The notes under the pieces are model-generated. The model did not search any database and was not told the origin of the DNA. It saw only the letters and a list, made by a program, of their open reading frames with translations. From CAYFVR01 sp046541515 (GTDB taxonomy: Bacteria; Desulfobacterota; Desulfobacteria; Desulfobacterales; Desulfococcaceae): DNA of 64,000 bases. The translations under genes were made by a program, and so were the position numbers. Every line of letters begins with the position of its first letter. Positions within the stretch are counted from its first letter, which is position 1. Positions 60,179-64,000 of the stretch are shown here, in pieces. Where the stretch lies: the NCBI GenBank assembly GCA_046541515.1, contig JBKHDD010000003.1, positions 1 to 64,000 on the forward strand, in the 5' to 3' direction.

Positions 60179-61414
60179 TTATGATCGAAGGCGGGATCGG
60201 ACCTTAATTTCGGAGTGGAGGGTGCGATGGACCGGACATCGGTCCGCGATTTCCAGCAGGCGCTCCCGCTGTTCTTCGGTCAAATCGCCCTCCAGCTCGA
60301 TTTCCCGCGTAAACTCGTCGACTTTTCCTTTTTCGGTCTCGCAATCGGCGCATTCTTCGACGTGGATTTTGTGATGCTTCACGTACACCTTGGCGCCCTC
60401 CAGGGGCCACTCTTTCCGGTCGGCGTACATGCGCAGGGTCATGGAGGTGCAGGCGCCCAGCCCGGCGGCAAGATAGTCGAAAGGGCTCGGGCCGGCGCTG
60501 GTCCCGCCGTAGGATTCCGGCTCGTCGGCCAGCATGGGGTGGCCGGCGGCGCTGATTTCCGTGCGATAATGGTCGCGACCCGTTCGCGCCACGGTTTCGT
60601 CCTGGCCGCCGGAAAGGGCGGTTTCCTTCCCGGCCCGTTCCGCTTCCGCCGCCGCCAGATATTTCCGGGCGAGGGCGGAAATGACCGTGCCGCAATAGAC
60701 CGAATCGGCCGAGTCCGACAGCAGGTGGTCGGCGGTGTCCAGAGAAATAAAGCATTTGGGATGAAGGGCGGTGGTGCAGATTTTGGCGGCGTTGTCGATG
60801 CCCACCACCTCGTCCACGGGAGAATGGAAAACCAAAATGGCCTTCCGGCGCAACGCCCGAATGGTCGTTTCCATCCGATTTTCGGCCAGATCGTCCAAAA
60901 ACTGCTTTTTGATTCGGAAGGTGCGTCCGCCCAACGTGACTTTCGCCTCGCCCTTTTCGTCGATTTCCTCCCGGCGGGTTTCCAAATGCTTCGAAACATG
61001 GACGGGATCGGCCGGGGCGGCAATGGTCGCCACCACACGAACGGAAGGAATTTTCTCCCCGGCCATGAGCACCGCGGCCCCGCCCAGGGAATGGCCCACC
61101 AGCACTTCGGGGGCCTGGTATTCCGATTCCAGAAACTCGGCGGCGGCCACCAGATCGGCCACGTTGGAGGAAAAATTGGTATTGGCGAACTCCCCTTCGC
61201 TTTCGCCCAGGCCCGTAAAATCAAACCGCAAAACGGCGATTCCGCTGTCGATGAGCCCCCGGCCGACGTGGTGGGCGGCCTTGATATTTTTGGAGCAGGC
61301 GAAGCAGTGGGCGAACAGCGCGTAGGCGACGGGCTGGGGATTGGCCGGCAAATCGAGCACGGCGGCCAGCTTTTGCCCGTCCGCGTTTTCGAATGTCAGC
61401 TTTTTGGATTGCAT
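60179..61414 (-). CDS. Alpha/beta hydrolase-OsmC fusion protein
   Basis: The 411-residue fusion has an alpha/beta hydrolase (about 1-255) with nucleophile elbow GHSLGGAA near 105 and a histidine near DTADHLLSD. An OsmC/Ohr-type domain (about 265-411) carries the redox cysteines in GACTSMTLRMYA (about 320) and ADRCPVHRTL (about 391). OsmC domains reduce organic hydroperoxides. The start at 61414 gives MQSKKLTFENADGQ; an ATG at 61495 would add 27 residues without family similarity. It lies 281 bases upstream of the predicted selenoprotein pair on the same strand, so it may share their regulation. Confidence 0.9.
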   Translation of the reverse strand: MQSKKLTFENADGQKLAAVLDLPANPQPVAYALFAHCFACSKNIKAAHHVGRGLIDSGIAVLRFDFTGLGESEGEFANTNFSSNVADLVAAAEFLESEYQAPEVLVGHSLGGAAVLMAGEKIPSVRVVATIAAPADPVHVSKHLETRREEIDEKGEAKVTLGGRTFRIKKQFLDDLAENRMETTIRALRRKAILVFHSPVDEVVGIDNAAKICTTALHPKCFISLDTADHLLSDSADSVYCGTVISALARKYLAAAEAERAGKETALSGGQDETVARTGRDHYRTEISAAGHPMLADEPESYGGTSAGPSPFDYLAAGLGACTSMTLRMYADRKEWPLEGAKVYVKHHKIHVEECADCETEKGKVDEFTREIELEGDLTEEQRERLLEIADRCPVHRTLHSEIKVRSRLRS

Positions 61415-61549
61415 GGGCGGCGCGACTCCCGGAGGAATTGAGAAGAATAAACCTGTAGGTTCGGCAAGCTCGGGGGAAAGGAAACCGTCAGACACGCAAC
61501 GGGCGGCCGATGATCCGCCGCCCGTTGCTTCGCGAAATGTCCGCGACCG

Positions 61550-61663
61550 TTACCGCCAACTCCGATTCCGTTCCTGGATTGGAATCAATTCCGGGCCTCC
61601 ATCGGCTCCGATTTTCATGAGCCAGAGGGAGACGGCGGCCATCAGAAACAGTTGGATCTCCAT
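61550..61663 (-). CDS. Small membrane peptide (37 residues)
   Basis: An ATG at 61663 with an excellent ribosome binding site AAAGGAG seven bases upstream opens 37 residues. A hydrophobic N-terminus (MEIQLFLMAAVSLWLMKIG) is followed by a polar, Arg-rich tail. It has the look of a one-segment membrane microprotein and is too short for most annotation pipelines. It lies between transketolase and the hydrolase-OsmC gene on the same strand. Function is unknown. Confidence 0.5.
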   Translation of the reverse strand: MEIQLFLMAAVSLWLMKIGADGGPELIPIQERNRSWR

Positions 61664-61827
61664 TATGGGCTCCTTTCTTCGCCGCCGCCGGTCCGTTTGC
61701 CGGCGGCAATCTTCCATTGCTGGAAGCAGGCGGCCTGAAAAAGCGCCTGGCAACGAATCGCCTGACGACCTCCCGTAGGCGGCAATCCGACGCCGATCCA
61801 ATGCGCGACTTCCATTATTGGCAAACA

Positions 61828-63843
61828 CTAATACCGTTTGTTCGCGTTGTACAGCTTTTTTGCCCGCTCCGTGATGTTTTTGACCGTCAAACCGAATTTT
61901 TCGAACAGCGCCGGCCACGGCGCGGACGCGCCGAACCGGTTGACCCCCGCCACCACGCCGTCGCGACCGACGTACCGATGCCAGCCCTGGTGGCAGCCGG
62001 CCTCCACCACCATTTGCAAGGCAACGTCACGGGGAATTACGGATTCCCGGTATTCATCGGTCTGTTGATCGAACAGTTCCCAGGAGGGCATGCTGACCAC
62101 CCGGACGCCGATCCCCTCCCCGGCCAGGTTTTTCCCCGTCTCCAGCGCCACCGACAGTTCGGAGCCGGTGCCGATCAAGAGGAACTCCAGCGGACGATCC
62201 TCCGTTTCCCACAGCACGTAGGCCCCTCGATGAAGCCCAACCGCAGGGGCCAATCCGGTCCTGTCCAGGGTGGGCACGTCCTGCCGAGTCAGCGCCAAGG
62301 CCACGGGTCCGTGGGCGTGCCGGATGGCCGCCTCCCAAGCGGCGACGGTTTCGTTGGCGTCCCCGGGCCGGATGACCGTGAGCCCCGGCGTGGCCCGCAG
62401 CACGGCGAGCTGCTCCACCGGCTGATGGGTGGGGCCGTCCTCCCCCAACCCGATGCTGTCGTGGGTAAACACGTAGACGACGTGGAGCCCCATGAGCGCC
62501 GCCATCCGGATGGCCGGCCGCATGTACTCCGAAAAAATCAAAAAAGTGCCGCCGTAGGGAATCACCCCGCCGTAGAGCGCCATGCCGTTGAGAATCGCCG
62601 CCATCCCGTGCTCCCGGACGCCGAAGCGGAGGTTCCGGCCCCGCGGAGTGGCGGATTGAAAATCCGGAGAATCGTCGATGAGCGTCTTGTTGGACGGCCC
62701 CAGGTCGGCGGAACCGCCCATCAACGCGGGGATCGAACCGGCCAGGGCGTTGAGCGCCCGCCCCGAGGCCACGCGGGTGGGCAGGCCCTTGGCGTCCGGT
62801 TCAAATTCCGGTAGAACCTCGGCCCACCCCTTGGGGAGGGTCCCGCTCAAGCGATCGCGCAACTCCGCCGCCAACTCGGGATGGGCGTCGCCGTAGGCGG
62901 AAAGAAGCGCCTCCCAGTTGCGTTCCAGCGCCGGACCGGCGTCCAACGCGCCGCGGAAATGGTCGCGGACCTCCTCCGGCACGAAAAAACCGGGTTCGGC
63001 CGGCCAGCCCAGATTGCGCTTGGTCAAGGCCAACTCCGCCTCGCCCAGCGGCTCTCCGTGGGCCCGGGCCGTTCCTTCCTTGTTGGGGCTCCCGTAGCCA
63101 ATTTTGGTACGGACCGCGATGATGGAGGGACGCCCGGTCTCCTCCCGAGCCGCGCGGATGGCCGCCTCCACCGCGTCCAGATCGTTGCCGTCGCTCACGG
63201 ACTGAACATGCCAGCCCGCGCCGGCGAATCGGGCCATCCGATCCTCCGAAAAGGCAATGTCGGTATCGCCTTCGATGGAAATTCGATTGTCGTCGTAGAT
63301 GTAGACGATCCGCCCCAATCCCAGGTGGCCGGCCAGAGAAATCGCTTCCTGGGAAATCCCTTCCATTAAATCGCCGTCGCTGACGATGCCGTAAATCCAG
63401 TGATCGAAAATGGGAAACCCAGGCCGGTTGAACCGGGCCGCCAGATGGGCCTGGGCGATGGCCATGCCCGCCCCGTTGGCCATCCCCTGCCCCAGCGGCC
63501 CGGTGGTCGCCTCCACCCCCGGCGTCACGCCGTATTCCGGATGGCCCGGGGTGCGGCTCCCCCACTGCCGAAAGTTCCGGATTTCGTCCAGGGAGAGATC
63601 GTAACCGGCCAGGTGCAGCAGGCTGTATTGCAACATGGAGCCGTGGCCCGCGGAAAGAAAAAAACGGTCCCGGTTGGGCCAACGGGGATTTTTGGGATTA
63701 TGGCGCAAAAACCGGGTCCACAGCACATAGGCCATGGGCGCGGCCCCCATGGGCATTCCGGGATGGCCCGACCGGGCGGCCTGAACCGCGTCGGCGGAGA
63801 GCATACGAATGGTGTTGATGGCCAGGGATTCGATGGCGGTCAT
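61828..63843 (-). CDS. tkt: Transketolase
   Basis: The 671-residue thiamine-diphosphate enzyme of the pentose phosphate pathway moves two-carbon units between sugar phosphates. Clear motifs are SGHPGMPMGAAPMAYVLW near residue 26, GPLGQGMANGAGMA, the ThDP/metal box GDGDLMEGISQEAISLAGHL-like region (visible as SDGDLMEGISQEA), and the THDSIGLGEDGPTHQPVEQL segment in the pyrimidine domain. The length is standard. GAGGAGCC precedes the ATG. No other pentose phosphate gene is adjacent. Confidence 0.97.
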   Translation of the reverse strand: MTAIESLAINTIRMLSADAVQAARSGHPGMPMGAAPMAYVLWTRFLRHNPKNPRWPNRDRFFLSAGHGSMLQYSLLHLAGYDLSLDEIRNFRQWGSRTPGHPEYGVTPGVEATTGPLGQGMANGAGMAIAQAHLAARFNRPGFPIFDHWIYGIVSDGDLMEGISQEAISLAGHLGLGRIVYIYDDNRISIEGDTDIAFSEDRMARFAGAGWHVQSVSDGNDLDAVEAAIRAAREETGRPSIIAVRTKIGYGSPNKEGTARAHGEPLGEAELALTKRNLGWPAEPGFFVPEEVRDHFRGALDAGPALERNWEALLSAYGDAHPELAAELRDRLSGTLPKGWAEVLPEFEPDAKGLPTRVASGRALNALAGSIPALMGGSADLGPSNKTLIDDSPDFQSATPRGRNLRFGVREHGMAAILNGMALYGGVIPYGGTFLIFSEYMRPAIRMAALMGLHVVYVFTHDSIGLGEDGPTHQPVEQLAVLRATPGLTVIRPGDANETVAAWEAAIRHAHGPVALALTRQDVPTLDRTGLAPAVGLHRGAYVLWETEDRPLEFLLIGTGSELSVALETGKNLAGEGIGVRVVSMPSWELFDQQTDEYRESVIPRDVALQMVVEAGCHQGWHRYVGRDGVVAGVNRFGASAPWPALFEKFGLTVKNITERAKKLYNANKRY

Positions 63844-64000
63844 GAAAGGCTCCTCGTCAATGTGGGAAAGGGGCGAAGCGGCACGGCTACCGGTACCATT
63901 TTAATCCGCTTCCCGCGCTTTGCAAACCGAATCCGGATTTGGGAAAACGCCGCCGCAGTTCCTCCTGCCATTTCCGGCTTGCAAACCGGGAAGCGCCCCT

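Overview
The window is a GC-rich bacterial chromosome segment, most likely from Desulfobacterota (the former Deltaproteobacteria, sulfate-reducer type). This placement is an inference. It rests on the mix of MglA-like GTPase, DUF4388/PATAN and PilZ genes, the plant-type sucrose synthase/sucrose-phosphate synthase pair, and above all two adjacent genes whose catalytic cysteine codon is replaced by TGA with a stem-loop just downstream. That is the signature of selenocysteine insertion, and deltaproteobacteria are rich in selenoproteins. No 16S rRNA or other phylogenetic marker is in the window.

Layout. 1-5961: end of a tRNA-Arg, a lipoprotein, then a minus-strand run (TPR protein, MglA-like GTPase, DUF4388-cNMP protein, PilZ protein, purC, ParB-like protein). 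6181-15068: malate dehydrogenase, then a tightly coupled ispF-uvrB-uvrC unit, a LysM protein, a cohesin-domain protein coupled to a second cNMP-DUF4388 protein, and a small Rieske protein. 15218-23156: a possible structured leader before yhbY, then amidase, mutS, HIT protein, UPF0280 protein and an aminotransferase. 23255-29192 is an accessory block: BrnT/BrnA toxin-antitoxin, a large NB-ARC (STAND) NTPase with ten 42-residue TPR units, and an AAA/PD-(D/E)XK protein. 29299-37369: ATP-grasp enzyme, a large hybrid histidine kinase, two lipoproteins and an RpoH-type sigma factor.

At 37525 a second tRNA-Arg opens another variable stretch: a caspase-like protease with a peptidoglycan-binding domain, then a graveyard (39200-43236) holding a degraded insertion sequence, a frameshifted metallo-beta-lactamase/beta-CASP gene, a broken RelE-type toxin-antitoxin pair and paired dispersed repeats. 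Only trmO looks intact inside it. 43288-54513 holds an acyl-CoA synthetase-like gene, a three-gene sucrose cluster (fructokinase, sucrose-phosphate synthase with phosphatase domain, sucrose synthase) and a phosphonate/phosphate-ester type ABC transporter (phnD, phnC, phnE, phnE) preceded by three TNTAAC hexamers at an exact 11-base period. 54770-55945 holds more transposase and antitoxin remnants.

56106-63843 is redox and sulfur oriented: a CoA-disulfide-reductase-like flavoprotein with a rhodanese domain, a small AT-rich gene with its own terminator, a redoxin with a predicted Sec-x-x-Cys site, an exported rhodanese with a predicted Cys-x-Sec site, a hydrolase-OsmC fusion, a 37-residue membrane peptide and transketolase. 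The two TGA-containing genes are the main discovery candidates. Ordinary ORF calling splits or loses both, yet each reads through to a complete family-like protein if TGA is read as selenocysteine.
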